Translations under genes and position numbers: made by a program
The notes under the pieces: model-generated
What the model saw: the letters and a program-made list of their open reading frames with translations, nothing else
Databases searched by the model: none
What the model was told of the DNA's origin: nothing
Source of the DNA: Salinicola lusitanus
Lineage (GTDB): Bacteria > Pseudomonadota > Gammaproteobacteria > Pseudomonadales > Halomonadaceae
Reading direction: 5' to 3'
Length of the DNA: 64,000 nucleotides
Assembly (NCBI RefSeq): GCF_003206045.1
Contig: NZ_PZJM01000010.1
Coordinates: 35,127 to 99,126 of the forward strand
Part shown: positions 44,025-52,436 of the stretch, piece after piece
Position numbering within the stretch: position 1 is the first letter of the stretch
Layout of the letters: each line of letters begins with the position of its first letter

Positions 44025-45542
44025 ATGAAATATCACGATTTACGGGATTTCATCGCGGCGCTGGAGTCACGCGGTGAACTCAAGCGTGTCACGGTGGAGG
44101 TGGATCCCTATCTGGAGATCACCGAGATCTGCGACCGCACCCTGCGCGCCGGCGGGCCCGCGCTGCTGTTCGAGAACGTCAAGGGCAGTGACATGCCGGT
44201 GCTGGGGAATCTGTTCGGCACCCCCCAGCGGGTCGCCTTCGGCATGGGCCAGGAGAGTGTCGAAGCGCTGCGGGAGGTGGGCAAGCTGCTGGCGTTCCTG
44301 AAGGAGCCCGATCCGCCCAGGGGGCTGAAGGACGCCTGGGAGAAGCTGCCGATCTTCAAGCAGGTCATGAGCATGGGACCCAAGACATTGCGCTCCGCGC
44401 CGTGTCAGCAGGTGGTGCTCGAAGGCGAGGATGTCGACCTCGACCGCCTGCCGATTCAGCACTGCTGGCCCGGTGACGTCGCACCACTGGTGACCTGGGC
44501 GCTGGTGGTGACCAAGGGGCCGCACAAGGCGAGGCAGAATCTGGGCATCTACCGTCAGCAGAAGCTCGGCAAGAACCGGTTGATCATGCGCTGGCTCTCC
44601 CACCGCGGCGGGGCGCTCGATTTCCGCGAATGGCAGCAGGCCCATCCCGGCGAGCCGTTCCCGGTGGCGGTGGCGCTGGGCGCCGACCCGGCGACTATCC
44701 TCGGCGCGGTGACCCCGGTACCCGATACCCTCTCCGAGTACGCCTTCGCCGGTCTGCTGCGGGGATCCCGCACCGAGCTGGTCAAGTGCGGCCACGCCGA
44801 TCTGGAAGTCCCGGCCTCCAGCGAGATCGTGCTCGAGGGCTACATATATCCCGACGACATGGCGCCGGAGGGTCCCTACGGCGACCACACCGGCTACTAC
44901 AACGAGGTCGAGCAGTTCCCGGTCTTCACCGTCGAGCGCATTACCCATCGGCGGGATCCGATCTACCATTCGACCTATACCGGCCGGCCGCCGGACGAAC
45001 CCGCCGTGCTTGGCCTGGCGCTCAACGAAGTGTTCGTGCCGATTCTGTGCAAGCAGTTTCCCGAGATCGTCGACTTTTACCTGCCGCCGGAGGGGTGTTC
45101 CTACCGCATGGCGGTGGTCACCATGAAGAAGCAGTATCCCGGCCATGCCAAGCGCGTGATGATGGGCGTCTGGAGTTTCCTGCGCCAGTTCATGTACACC
45201 AAGTTCGTGATCGTGCTGGACGACGATGTCGACGCGCGTAACTGGGAGGACGTGATCTGGGCCATCACCACGCGCATGGACCCGGCGCGGGACACGGTGA
45301 TGGTGGAGAACACCCCGATCGACTATCTCGATTTCGCCTCGCCGACGGCCGGTCTGGGGTCCAAGATGGGATTGGACGCCACCAACAAGTGGCCTGGCGA
45401 GACGAGTCGCGAGTGGGGCGAGCCCATCGTCATGGACCCGGCGATCAAATCGCGGGTCGACGAGCGCTGGGAAAGCTACGGTATCGATGTGCCGGTACTG
45501 CCGGCACGAGTGGGAAAGTCGAACGAAGACGGGGCGGCATGA
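44025..45542 (+). CDS. ubiD: 4-hydroxy-3-polyprenylbenzoate decarboxylase
   Basis: Prenylated-FMN-dependent decarboxylase of ubiquinone synthesis. The 505-residue protein shows [20 protein letters not shown] at the start. It also shows [17 protein letters not shown], the metal and cofactor region [27 protein letters not shown] and the C-terminal [20 protein letters not shown]. The catalytic Arg/Glu/Asp cluster region appears intact. It needs UbiX for its cofactor, and no ubiX gene is in the window. It is linked to the flavin reductase gene fre, as in E. coli. Confidence 0.96.
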   Translation: MKYHDLRDFIAALESRGELKRVTVEVDPYLEITEICDRTLRAGGPALLFENVKGSDMPVLGNLFGTPQRVAFGMGQESVEALREVGKLLAFLKEPDPPRGLKDAWEKLPIFKQVMSMGPKTLRSAPCQQVVLEGEDVDLDRLPIQHCWPGDVAPLVTWALVVTKGPHKARQNLGIYRQQKLGKNRLIMRWLSHRGGALDFREWQQAHPGEPFPVAVALGADPATILGAVTPVPDTLSEYAFAGLLRGSRTELVKCGHADLEVPASSEIVLEGYIYPDDMAPEGPYGDHTGYYNEVEQFPVFTVERITHRRDPIYHSTYTGRPPDEPAVLGLALNEVFVPILCKQFPEIVDFYLPPEGCSYRMAVVTMKKQYPGHAKRVMMGVWSFLRQFMYTKFVIVLDDDVDARNWEDVIWAITTRMDPARDTVMVENTPIDYLDFASPTAGLGSKMGLDATNKWPGETSREWGEPIVMDPAIKSRVDERWESYGIDVPVLPARVGKSNEDGAA

Positions 45543-45562
45543 CGGCAAGCAACGAGGTGAAC

Positions 45563-46369
45563 ATGACGGTCAGAACTTTGACCTGCCAAGTGGAGTCCGT
45601 CGAGGATCTGACGCCCGATGTGTTCCGGGTGATACTGGAAGGACGTGCCGAGGCGATCGCGCATGCCCCCGGGCAGTATCTCGAGCTGGAACTGCAACCT
45701 GATACGTGGGTGCCTTTTTCGATCGCCTGTGCCGAGAACGGCGACGGGCGGCTGGAGTTGCATATTCAGCACTGGCCCGAGCGCACCCACTCGGCACGTC
45801 TGCGGGAGCTTTTGACCCACCGCAACCGGCTGTCGGTGCGGTTGCCAAGCGGCGAGTGCACGCTCCCCGCCGGGCGGTCGGAACCCCTGCTGCTGATTGC
45901 GGCGGGCACCGGTTTCGCCCAGATCAAGGCCATCGTCGAGGCGGCGTTGACCGAAAAACCCGATCGGGAGATATCGATCTGGTGGGCGGTGCGCGAGCGT
46001 CGCGATCTCTACGCCGAGACCCTGGCCCGGGAGTGGGCACTGAAGCATTCGAGCCTGACCCTCCACGCCGTGGTCGAGACACCGGAAGCCTCGCTCGAGA
46101 GCCTGCCCGGCATTCGCTGGCACACCGGGCGCGTCGATCAGGTGCTGGCCGCCGAGATCCAGACCCTCGACGGCGTCGAGATTTATCTGGCCGGCTCCCC
46201 CGGCATGGTGTACGCCTGCGTCGACACCCTGGCGCCGCTGGGGCTGGTGGCAGAGCAGGTCCACTCCGACGTCTTCAGCTACGCCCCCCGCGTGCCCTTT
46301 CTGCCGCTGCCGGAAGCCGACCCCGAGACGGCGCCGCTCAGCCCCGGCGAGGAGAAGGAGCGCCCGTGA
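45563..46369 (+). CDS. fre: NAD(P)H-flavin reductase
   Basis: Ferredoxin-reductase-fold enzyme reducing free flavins with NAD(P)H. The order is an FAD/flavin-binding beta barrel (LTCQVESVEDLTPDVFRVIL, then APGQYLELEL) and a nucleotide-binding domain (LLLIAAGTGFAQIKAIVEA, ISIWWAVRERRDLY, IYLAGSPGMVYACVDTL). The usual RPFS of the flavin site reads VPFS here. I prefer the ATG at 45563 (MTVRTLTCQV), with GAGGTG upstream and alignment to E. coli Fre; an alternative ATG at 45539 overlaps the ubiD stop codon. Reduced flavin could serve UbiX/UbiD cofactor formation, which is inference. Confidence 0.88.
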   Translation: MTVRTLTCQVESVEDLTPDVFRVILEGRAEAIAHAPGQYLELELQPDTWVPFSIACAENGDGRLELHIQHWPERTHSARLRELLTHRNRLSVRLPSGECTLPAGRSEPLLLIAAGTGFAQIKAIVEAALTEKPDREISIWWAVRERRDLYAETLAREWALKHSSLTLHAVVETPEASLESLPGIRWHTGRVDQVLAAEIQTLDGVEIYLAGSPGMVYACVDTLAPLGLVAEQVHSDVFSYAPRVPFLPLPEADPETAPLSPGEEKERP

Positions 46370-47058
46370 GCCAGTCCCCGATCCTGATCACCGGCGGAAC
46401 GCAACGCCTGGGGCGTCACTGCGCCGAGCGGCTGCTCGACGACGGCCATCCGGTGATCGTCACCTATCGGCGAGAGCGGGAGACACTGTCGCGGTTACGC
46501 GAGCGGGGCGCGGTGACACTGGTGGCGGATTTCGGCAGCGAAGCCGGGATTCTCGATTTCATTGCCCGTCTCCGGGACAGCACCCCGAGTCTGCGCGCCA
46601 TCATCCACAATGCCGGCGAGTGGCTGTCGGATCCCGAGCCCGAGGCAGCGGGAGCCACCTTCGAGCGCCTGTTCCGGGTTCACATGCAGGCCCCGTACCT
46701 GATCAATCTGCATGCCAGGAGCCTGCTGGAAGCCTGCCAGGAGCCGCAGCGCGATATCGTGCATATCACCGATAGCGTGGTGCGACGCGGCGCAGCGGGA
46801 CAGGCCGCCTACGCGGCGACCAAGGCGGGGCTCGAGAGCCTGACCCGGTCGCTTGCGGTACAGTTCGCGCCGCGAATTCAGGTCAACGCCATCGCACCCG
46901 GGCTCGTGATGCTGGGCGACGGCGAGGGAGACCGCGACGAGGGCGAATGGCGAGTGCCGGGCCCGGGCGTCATCTACCAGACGCTACGTTATCTGCTCGA
47001 CAACGACTTCGTCACCGGGACGGTGGTGCCGGTCGACGGTGGCCGTAGCCTGGTCTGA
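46366..47058 (+). CDS. folM: FolM-type dihydromonapterin/dihydrofolate reductase (SDR)
   Basis: A 230-residue short-chain dehydrogenase. It starts with SPILITGGTQRLGRHCAERL, where the TGGxxRxG pattern is FolM-like rather than the classic TGxxxGIG. It contains AIIHNAGEW and the catalytic YAATK, and ends FVTGTVVPVDGGRSL. FolM reduces dihydromonapterin and, less well, dihydrofolate. The start is GTG at 46366, overlapping the fre stop codon as GTGA, with AAGGAG upstream. The longer open frame beginning at 45706 is a shadow of fre in another frame. Confidence 0.87.
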   Translation: MSQSPILITGGTQRLGRHCAERLLDDGHPVIVTYRRERETLSRLRERGAVTLVADFGSEAGILDFIARLRDSTPSLRAIIHNAGEWLSDPEPEAAGATFERLFRVHMQAPYLINLHARSLLEACQEPQRDIVHITDSVVRRGAAGQAAYAATKAGLESLTRSLAVQFAPRIQVNAIAPGLVMLGDGEGDRDEGEWRVPGPGVIYQTLRYLLDNDFVTGTVVPVDGGRSLV

Positions 47059-47105
47059 AGCCGGCCGCCCCGGCGGGATCGAGCGACCGGGATCACCGCC
47101 TCGCG

Positions 47106-47813
47106 CTACAGCGAGACGGTATCGCTGCGAATCTGTACCAGTTTGCCCGCGTCGATCACCGGGCCGGTCGGTTTGCCGCCTGGCGCACCCTCCCTGGGTT
47201 CCATGCTCACCGCGAAATCGGCGGTTTTCATCAGCCCCAGCATCTTGGCAGGCAATTGCATGGTGGCTTCGCCATGGTTCGGCAGCATGCCCAACGATAC
47301 CGGCGTCCCGTTCTCCATCATCCATAGCTCACCGCCCTTGTCTTCCGGCATCGGCTCCGGCGATATCGCCTGCACCATCATCTTGCCGTTGAGCGTGGCG
47401 TTCAGGATCCAGGCCGTCTGACCGTTGGGCTGGTTGATCACGAAGACATACTCGCCCGGCATCATGGCCGGTCCCCGCGGTACCAGTGCCACGATCGCCA
47501 GGATCAGTGCCGCTGCGGTAGCGATGCCGCTGAACGCGCGCCAGAAATCCAGCCGTTGCAACGGCCCCGTCCGCAGTCCCAGGCGCGCCGCGATATCCGG
47601 CCAGACCCTTTTGGGCGGTGCGACGGGCTCCAACTGCTGGTTGAGGAGCTGCAGCCGTTCCCGCCAGGCTTCGACGCTGTGCTGGAGATCCGCGCTGACC
47701 GCCAGCAGGGCCTCGAATTCGGCCCGCTGGGCGCCCGTCAGGGTGCCCAGGACATATTCCCCGGCAGCCACCTCGCGCTCCTCGGGATCGGTCAGGCGAA
47801 ACGTGTCATGCAT
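47106..47813 (-). CDS. Anti-sigma factor, RskA family
   Basis: A 235-residue single-pass membrane protein. The cytoplasmic N-terminal part (about residues 1-88, beginning with the zinc-less anti-sigma pattern EEREVAAGEYVLGTLTGAQR) should hold the ECF sigma factor. A transmembrane helix is at about 92-111, and the periplasmic RskA domain follows (GEYVFVINQPNGQTAWILNA, WMMENGTPVSLGML). The ATG at 47813 has GGAGAG upstream and lies within the last 22 bases of the sigma gene, so the two are translationally coupled. The signal sensed is unknown. Confidence 0.9.
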   Translation of the reverse strand: MHDTFRLTDPEEREVAAGEYVLGTLTGAQRAEFEALLAVSADLQHSVEAWRERLQLLNQQLEPVAPPKRVWPDIAARLGLRTGPLQRLDFWRAFSGIATAAALILAIVALVPRGPAMMPGEYVFVINQPNGQTAWILNATLNGKMMVQAISPEPMPEDKGGELWMMENGTPVSLGMLPNHGEATMQLPAKMLGLMKTADFAVSMEPREGAPGGKPTGPVIDAGKLVQIRSDTVSL

Positions 47814-48346
47814 GCTTTCAATCTCTCCAGGCCTCTTCGGACCCAACTCTTGACGGTGCCCAGCGGCGTGCCCAGATGGGATGCCAGGTCGTGGTGGGTC
47901 AGACCCTCGAAAAATGCCAGCTCGAGCGCCTGACGCTGCTGCATCGTCAATTCGGTCAAGCAGTGTTGCAGCGACTCCGCCTGCTGATGGATGTCGCTCT
48001 CGCTCTCGAGATCCGATTCGCCCGGCAGCGTCTCGATGATGGCGTCGCCGTCGGCCTCCTGCGGCCGCTGGCGCCTGAGCCAGTCGATACCGATGTTGCG
48101 CGTCAGCGTCGACAGCCAGGTCATCGGCCTGGCGCGGTCGGCATCGTACTGGCCGGCCACCTGCCATACGCGGAGGTAGACGAGTTGCAGACAGTCCTGA
48201 GCTGCTGCTTCCTGCCTGACGATACGCAGCAGCTGCGCATATAGATGCGGGCTGGTCGCGCGGTAGAGCTTTTCGAATGCAGGACCATCGCCGCGGGCGC
48301 AAGCCTGGAGATTGTCGATCAGCACGTCATGGGGCGGGTAGGCCAT
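47792..48346 (-). CDS. ECF-type RNA polymerase sigma factor
   Basis: A 184-residue extracytoplasmic-function sigma factor. Region 2 spans PAFEKLYRATSPHLYAQLL to RPMTWLSTLTRNIGIDWLRR. Region 4 is LTMQQRQALELAFFEGLTHHDLASHLGTPLGTVKSWVRRGLERLK with its helix-turn-helix. The ATG at 48346 follows AAAGGA. It is paired with the overlapping RskA-type anti-sigma gene, so its activity is probably released by a membrane-derived signal. It diverges from the DAHP synthase leader region; AAACCG/CGGTTT repeats lie between them. Confidence 0.93.
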   Translation of the reverse strand: MAYPPHDVLIDNLQACARGDGPAFEKLYRATSPHLYAQLLRIVRQEAAAQDCLQLVYLRVWQVAGQYDADRARPMTWLSTLTRNIGIDWLRRQRPQEADGDAIIETLPGESDLESESDIHQQAESLQHCLTELTMQQRQALELAFFEGLTHHDLASHLGTPLGTVKSWVRRGLERLKACMTRFA

Positions 48347-48421
48347 GAAAGTCCTTTGTATTCTTTCTTTTTCTTGATTGGCAGTCTCGTCAACGAGTCC
48401 GAACAAGTAAAGCCTGAAGCG

Positions 48422-48437
48422 AAACCGTTCACGGTTT
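48422..48437. promoter_or_regulatory. Dyad AAACCG-TTCA-CGGTTT in the sigma / DAHP synthase divergent region
   Basis: A perfect 6-base dyad (48422-48427, 48432-48437). A further AAACCGTG copy follows about 30 bases on, overlapping the -35 of the DAHP synthase leader promoter. It may be an operator or the sigma factor's own promoter element. No matching regulator is known to me. Confidence 0.35.
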
Positions 48438-48450
48438 GGCATCAAAAGAC

Positions 48451-48478
48451 TTGTCAAACCGTGTCGCCACGTTAGGAT
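48451..48478 (+). promoter_or_regulatory. Candidate promoter of the aroG leader
   Basis: TTGTCA (48451-48456), 16-base spacer, TAGGAT (48473-48478). It would start transcription near 48485, just before the leader-peptide ribosome site. Confidence 0.5.
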
Positions 48479-48505
48479 AGAGGCACGATCTACGCGAGAG
48501 AGCCC

Positions 48506-48637
48506 ATGACTTCCAACCCCGCCATCCACGCTGCCGCTGCTGCCGATCTCTTCGGCGGTGCTGTCGCGTATGCGGGCTTTGGTTTCGGTTATGGCTACTG
48601 GTTTAGGACTGGCGTGCCCGTCGGTCGGTCGACATGA
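48506..48637 (+). CDS. Aromatic-rich leader peptide upstream of DAHP synthase
   Basis: A 43-codon reading frame, ATG at 48506 with GAGAGAG just upstream, TGA at 48635-48637. Residues 22-33 read YAGFGFGYGYWF, so 7 of 12 codons are Phe, Tyr or Trp, and an eighth (Phe16) lies slightly upstream. This composition, its position before a DAHP synthase gene and the paired repeats that follow are what a ribosome-stalling attenuator leader would show. The peptide itself is not expected to have another function. Whether it senses all three amino acids or mainly Phe/Tyr cannot be told from sequence. Confidence 0.75.
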   Translation: MTSNPAIHAAAAADLFGGAVAYAGFGFGYGYWFRTGVPVGRST

Positions 48638-48722
48638 CCTGAACCCGCGAGGCACGCCCCACCAGGGCTGCCTTCCGCGTATCGAGAACCCCCGGAGCAG
48701 CCCGCCGGGGGTTCTCGCGTTT
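48611..48722 (+). promoter_or_regulatory. Putative transcription attenuator of aroG
   Basis: GGCGTGCC (48611-48618), immediately after the aromatic codons, can pair with GGCACGCC (48651-48658). Further on, a perfect 13-base hairpin CGAGAACCCCCGG (48683-48695) / CCGGGGGTTCTCG (48705-48717) with a TTT at 48720-48722 looks like a terminator. GGGCTGC (48665-48671) can pair with GCAGCCC inside that hairpin's loop (48697-48703), a possible antiterminator. A ribosome stalled at Tyr31-Trp32-Phe33 would cover the first arm. The T tail is poor. Confidence 0.65.
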
Positions 48723-48744
48723 CAGGCCCCAACCCTGGAATGAG

Positions 48745-49815
48745 ATGATGATGAACGCCGTGACATCTGCCCTGAAGCCTGCCGCCGAGAGCGCCCCGCG
48801 TCGGCGTGAACTGACCCTGCCCAGCGCCGCCGAACTGCGCGCGGCGATCCCCCTGGAGCCTGTGCTCGCCGCGCGTATCGAGCGTCAGCGCGAAGCCATT
48901 CGTGATGTCCTCACCGGGCGCGACGAGCGCCTGCTGGTGGTGGTCGGCCCGTGCTCGATCCATGACCCCGACGCCGCGCTGGAGTACGCCGAGCGTCTGG
49001 CCGCGCTGCAGGCCAGCGTGGCCGATCGCCTGCTGCTGGTGATGCGCGTCTACGTCGAGAAGCCGCGCACCACGGTGGGCTGGAAGGGGCTGGCCTACGA
49101 CCCGCACCTGGATGGCAGCGACGACATGGCGGCGGGCCTGGCCAGCGCCCGGCGGCTGATGCGCGATGTCGCCGCGCTGGGCCTGCCGGTGGCCACCGAG
49201 CTGTTGCAGCCGATGGCCGCGGCCTACTTCGATGATCTGCTGAGCTGGGTCGCGATCGGCGCGCGCACCACCGAGTCGCAGATCCACCGCGAGCTGGCCA
49301 GTGGGCTCGACGCCTGCGTCGGCTTCAAGAATGGCACCCAGGGCAATGTCGACGTGGCGGTGGCGGCGATGCAGTCGGCGGCGCATGCGCATCGCCACTT
49401 TGGGGTCACCGCCGAGGGCACGCCGGCGATGATCGAGACCCCCGGCAACCCCTTCACCCATCTGGTGCTGCGCGGCGGCCAGGCCGGCCCCAATCACGAT
49501 GCCGCCAGTATTGCCGCCAGCCGCCGTGTGCTGGAGCAGGCCGGGCTGACGCCGCGGCTGATGGTCGACTGCAGCCACGCCAATTCGCGCAAGGATCACC
49601 GCCGCCAGACCGAGGTGCTGCACAGCGTGGTCGACCAGCGTCTGGCCGGCGAGCATGCGCTGATGGGGGTGATGCTCGAAAGCCACCTCTTCGAGGGCAA
49701 GCAGCCGCTCAACCCGGCCGCCCTGCGCTACGGTGTCTCGATCACCGATGCCTGTCTGGGCTGGGAGACCACTGAGCAGCAGCTCATCCGGGCTGCCGAA
49801 CGGCTACGCGGCTGA
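48745..49815 (+). CDS. aroG: 3-deoxy-7-phosphoheptulonate synthase (class I, AroF/G/H type)
   Basis: First enzyme of the shikimate pathway, condensing phosphoenolpyruvate and erythrose 4-phosphate. The 356-residue protein shows the class I signatures LLVVVGPCSIHDPDAALEYA, RVYVEKPRTTVGWKG, AIGARTTESQIHRELASGL, GFKNGTQGNVDVA and MVDCSHANSRKDH. Three ATG codons at 48745-48753 are possible starts, with GGA upstream; I report the first. It is preceded by the aromatic leader peptide and hairpin. Feedback specificity among the F, G and H types cannot be assigned, so the symbol is generic. Confidence 0.92.
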   Translation: MMMNAVTSALKPAAESAPRRRELTLPSAAELRAAIPLEPVLAARIERQREAIRDVLTGRDERLLVVVGPCSIHDPDAALEYAERLAALQASVADRLLLVMRVYVEKPRTTVGWKGLAYDPHLDGSDDMAAGLASARRLMRDVAALGLPVATELLQPMAAAYFDDLLSWVAIGARTTESQIHRELASGLDACVGFKNGTQGNVDVAVAAMQSAAHAHRHFGVTAEGTPAMIETPGNPFTHLVLRGGQAGPNHDAASIAASRRVLEQAGLTPRLMVDCSHANSRKDHRRQTEVLHSVVDQRLAGEHALMGVMLESHLFEGKQPLNPAALRYGVSITDACLGWETTEQQLIRAAERLRG

Positions 49816-49852
49816 CGAGCCCGCGGTTCACGCAGGCGTTATCCAGAAACCG

Positions 49853-50575
49853 CTACCAGCGGAAGCGCTGCTCGATACGCTCGCCGCGGGCGTCGGGGTC
49901 CAGGCGTCGACGCCACTCGGCCAGCGGATGGCTGTCGGCGATGCGGCCGCGTAGCTCGCCCTGGCCGCCGTTGGCGCCAGGCGTCAGCGAGAGTGCCAGA
50001 TCCTGACCCTGTTCCAGGTTCAGCCGCAGCCGGGGCGCACCGTCACCGCACTCTAGCTGCAGCCGGGCATGGCCCAGCGAGACCCGGGTCGGGGTGAGCA
50101 ACATGACATCCGATGCCGTCAGCGCGCCGTGACTGGCGAGACAGCGGGTGCCGCGCAGGGTGACATCCAACTGCCCCTCCCAGCGCGCCGCCAGCGCCAG
50201 CGGCAGGCGCGAGAGATCGAGCGCATCGAGATCGCCACCGGTGAGCGTCCAGTGGGTGTCGAGGCCGCGCCAGACGCCGCGGGCGTGCCAGGCGCCACTG
50301 CCTTCACCCAGGGTCAGCGCGAGTTGCCCGGGCCAGGCCAGTTTCCAGTCGAGGGGCCCCAGCGCCAGCGGCCAGCCAGCGGCGCGCCAGGCGATGCGCG
50401 CCACGCGGCCCGTCGCCAGCGTCCCCGAGGGGGCGGCCAGGGTGACGTCCCGGGCCACCGCCGCCTGCGGGCCGAAGGTCGTCAGCGGCCATGTCAGAAC
50501 CAACGTCGAGACGAAGACGAGGGCCACCGTCAGCCCCGCGCCGAGCCTGCCCAGCACAACGAACCTGCGTCTCAT
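49853..50575 (-). CDS. gspN: Type II secretion system protein N
   Basis: A 240-residue accessory T2SS protein with one N-terminal membrane anchor (VVLGRLGAGLTVALVFVSTLVLTWP region) and a periplasmic domain containing the family patterns GTLATGRVARIAWRA, GPLDWKLAW and ELRGRIADSHPLAEWRRRLD. GspN is not essential in all systems and its role is unclear. Its ATG shares a base with the gspM stop codon. It is the last gene of the secretion operon, converging with aroG. Confidence 0.85.
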   Translation of the reverse strand: MRRRFVVLGRLGAGLTVALVFVSTLVLTWPLTTFGPQAAVARDVTLAAPSGTLATGRVARIAWRAAGWPLALGPLDWKLAWPGQLALTLGEGSGAWHARGVWRGLDTHWTLTGGDLDALDLSRLPLALAARWEGQLDVTLRGTRCLASHGALTASDVMLLTPTRVSLGHARLQLECGDGAPRLRLNLEQGQDLALSLTPGANGGQGELRGRIADSHPLAEWRRRLDPDARGERIEQRFRW

Positions 50576-51117
50576 CAGGGGCTCTCCGTTGCGCTGGCGC
50601 GGGTATCCAGCGGCTTCGATCCCGCCCCCGGCGCTGATGCCGACTCCGCTCCTGACTCTGGCTCAGATGCCGGCCTTTCGAGCTGACTGCGCCAGTGCGC
50701 TGCCAGCGCCAGACTGCGCCCATCGCGGCGTTCGAGCTGCCACGCCACCGCCCACCAGCCGCGCTGCGCCGCCCAGCGCGCGAACTCGCTGAGCGCCGCG
50801 GGGGAGGCCGCCTCGCCGCGGGTCACGACGCTGTCGTCATGCGTTTCGATACGGGTCAGTGCCAGGCCATGTTCCACCGCGGCGCTGCGCCATTGCTCGA
50901 CGCTCACCGCTTCGATCGGTGGCAGCCGCAGCAGGCTCGGCGCCGACCTCGCCGCGGTGAACGGCTCGTCATCTGCGGGCAGATGCGTCAGCGCGGCGTG
51001 GCCGGCGTAGGCCAGCACGCCGACCAGTGCCAGTATCAGCAGACCCTTCTCCCGCCCCGAGCGCGCCATCCACAGCGGCGCCAGGCGAGCGGGCAGGCGC
51101 AAGGTGAATCGGCTCAT
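50575..51117 (-). CDS. gspM: Type II secretion system protein M
   Basis: A 180-residue inner-membrane platform protein, partner of GspL. It has a short cytoplasmic N terminus (WMARSGREKGLLILAL is the usual start of the membrane helix), one transmembrane helix at about residues 24-44, and a periplasmic ferredoxin-like domain (SVEQWRSAAVEHGLALTRIE, EFARWAAQRGWWAVAWQLER). The C-terminal 30 residues are Pro/Ser/Ala/Glu-rich. It overlaps gspL by 4 bases and gspN by 1. Confidence 0.88.
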   Translation of the reverse strand: MSRFTLRLPARLAPLWMARSGREKGLLILALVGVLAYAGHAALTHLPADDEPFTAARSAPSLLRLPPIEAVSVEQWRSAAVEHGLALTRIETHDDSVVTRGEAASPAALSEFARWAAQRGWWAVAWQLERRDGRSLALAAHWRSQLERPASEPESGAESASAPGAGSKPLDTRASATESP

Positions 51118-52436
51118 GGGCTAGGCTCCAGAGCGTTGGCGGTCAGGGGCAGCGCCAGGCTGAGCTCGCCCGGCCCTGGCTGCCACTGCGCCTCGCCCAG
51201 CGTGGCGAGAGCCTGGCGGGCCCGGTTCACCACCACCGGCGCCGGCGGCTCGGGGTAGCGCCAGGTCAGGCTCGCCCGGGTGCCGGTGACCGCCAGCCGT
51301 GATAGCTGCCAGGGCGTGGCGGCGAGCTGTGCCGTAGCCGTTGCCAGGGCCTCGCTGAGCTGGCGATTGCGCCGGGCCAGGGCGTCGATGGCGTCAGCAC
51401 GAGTGGCCAGCGCCGCCTGGGCGTCCACCGGCGGTGGGCCGGCGAAGCGCGCTGCCAGCGCTGCCGCCTGTTGCTGCCCGGCCGCGGCCTCTGCGCGCCA
51501 GGTCGTGGCTAGCCACAGCGAGGCGTCGAGCAGTGCCAGCAGCGCGATGGCCCCCGCCAGCCAGCGTGTACGTCGCTGCGGCTGCCAGTTGATCCCTGGC
51601 CGGCGCGCGCCGCTGTCATCGGCGAACGGCAGCGCGGCGGGGGGGCTCGCCGCCAGCCAGGTGAGGCTGCGGCGCCGGGCCTGCTCGGCGGCCGCTTCGC
51701 CGCCAGCGTTCCTGTCGTCGTCTCTTTCGCCATCGCCTCGGTGGTCGTCGCACGGTCGCGGCTGGCCGGTGTCGCCATGGGTATCGGCATCGGTATCGAT
51801 GGCGCCATCGACCACCTGGCAGTCGCGCTCGCGCCAGGACGGCGGCAGCGGCCAGTCGCGCGGCCAAGCCAGCCACTGGCGAGTCTCCGGCGCACCCGGC
51901 GCTGCGGGTGCGGCCAGCCCCAGACACAACCGGTGGCTGCCGTCGTCGAGTGTGGTGATCTGATCCGGCGCCGCCGGCTGCGGCAGTGCCAGGAAGGCGC
52001 AGCTCCAACCCGCCGGGGCCAGACCGAGGCGCTGCGCCCAGGCGCGCCAGGCGGCGAGCTCGGCCCGCGGCAAGGCGATCAGTTCCAGGTGGCCGCGGCC
52101 GCGCTGCAGCGGATGCAGATGGAGCTGATCCACCGCATCGCTGGTTACCGTCTCCAGCAGCAGCGGCCACTCGCGGCGCTTGAGCCCGCGCGGGGCGGCG
52201 AGATGGAAGTGGCTGACCGCGTCCGCCGGCAGCAGCAGGGTGACCGGGTGGCTGGCGGCCAGCCGCGTCAGCGCCTGCCACGCTTCGGGGGGGCTGGCGG
52301 CGCTCAGCGTCTGTGGGGTGGCGCCTTCGAGGCACCAGTCGATACCGGCCAGGGTGTCGTCGCCGGGGGCGAGGCGCTCGCGTGGGGCGACGAGCAGGCG
52401 GGCGGCGGCGCGCGCCGGGCGTCCGGGTCGGCGCAT
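51114..52436 (-). CDS. gspL: Type II secretion system protein L
   Basis: A 440-residue inner-membrane protein that links the GspE ATPase to the platform. The cytoplasmic actin-like domain occupies about residues 1-210, a transmembrane helix lies at about 291-312 (RWLAGAIALLALLDASLWLA), and the periplasmic domain follows (LTWRYPEPPAPVVVNRARQA). Between cytoplasmic domain and helix there is an unusual low-complexity segment (about 211-256), rich in Asp, Gly and Arg. The start at 52436 overlaps the gspK stop codon; the longer open frame to 53276 is a gspK shadow. Confidence 0.88.
   Translation of the reverse strand: MRRPGRPARAAARLLVAPRERLAPGDDTLAGIDWCLEGATPQTLSAASPPEAWQALTRLAASHPVTLLLPADAVSHFHLAAPRGLKRREWPLLLETVTSDAVDQLHLHPLQRGRGHLELIALPRAELAAWRAWAQRLGLAPAGWSCAFLALPQPAAPDQITTLDDGSHRLCLGLAAPAAPGAPETRQWLAWPRDWPLPPSWRERDCQVVDGAIDTDADTHGDTGQPRPCDDHRGDGERDDDRNAGGEAAAEQARRRSLTWLAASPPAALPFADDSGARRPGINWQPQRRTRWLAGAIALLALLDASLWLATTWRAEAAAGQQQAAALAARFAGPPPVDAQAALATRADAIDALARRNRQLSEALATATAQLAATPWQLSRLAVTGTRASLTWRYPEPPAPVVVNRARQALATLGEAQWQPGPGELSLALPLTANALEPSP

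Noticed and set aside
45706-46365. N-terminal 220-codon extension of the folM frame
   Set aside because: It lies entirely within fre in another frame and has no recognisable sequence. The GTG at 46366 with AAGGAG and a GTGA overlap explains folM fully.
47814-48302. N-terminal extension of the anti-sigma frame
   Set aside because: It is antisense-like shadow within the sigma factor gene. The ATG at 47813 has a good ribosome site and gives the normal RskA-type length.
48347-48745. TyrR or TrpR operators upstream of aroG
   Set aside because: I found no TGTAAA-N6-TTTACA pair and no TrpR-like palindrome. The leader peptide is the better explanation for control.
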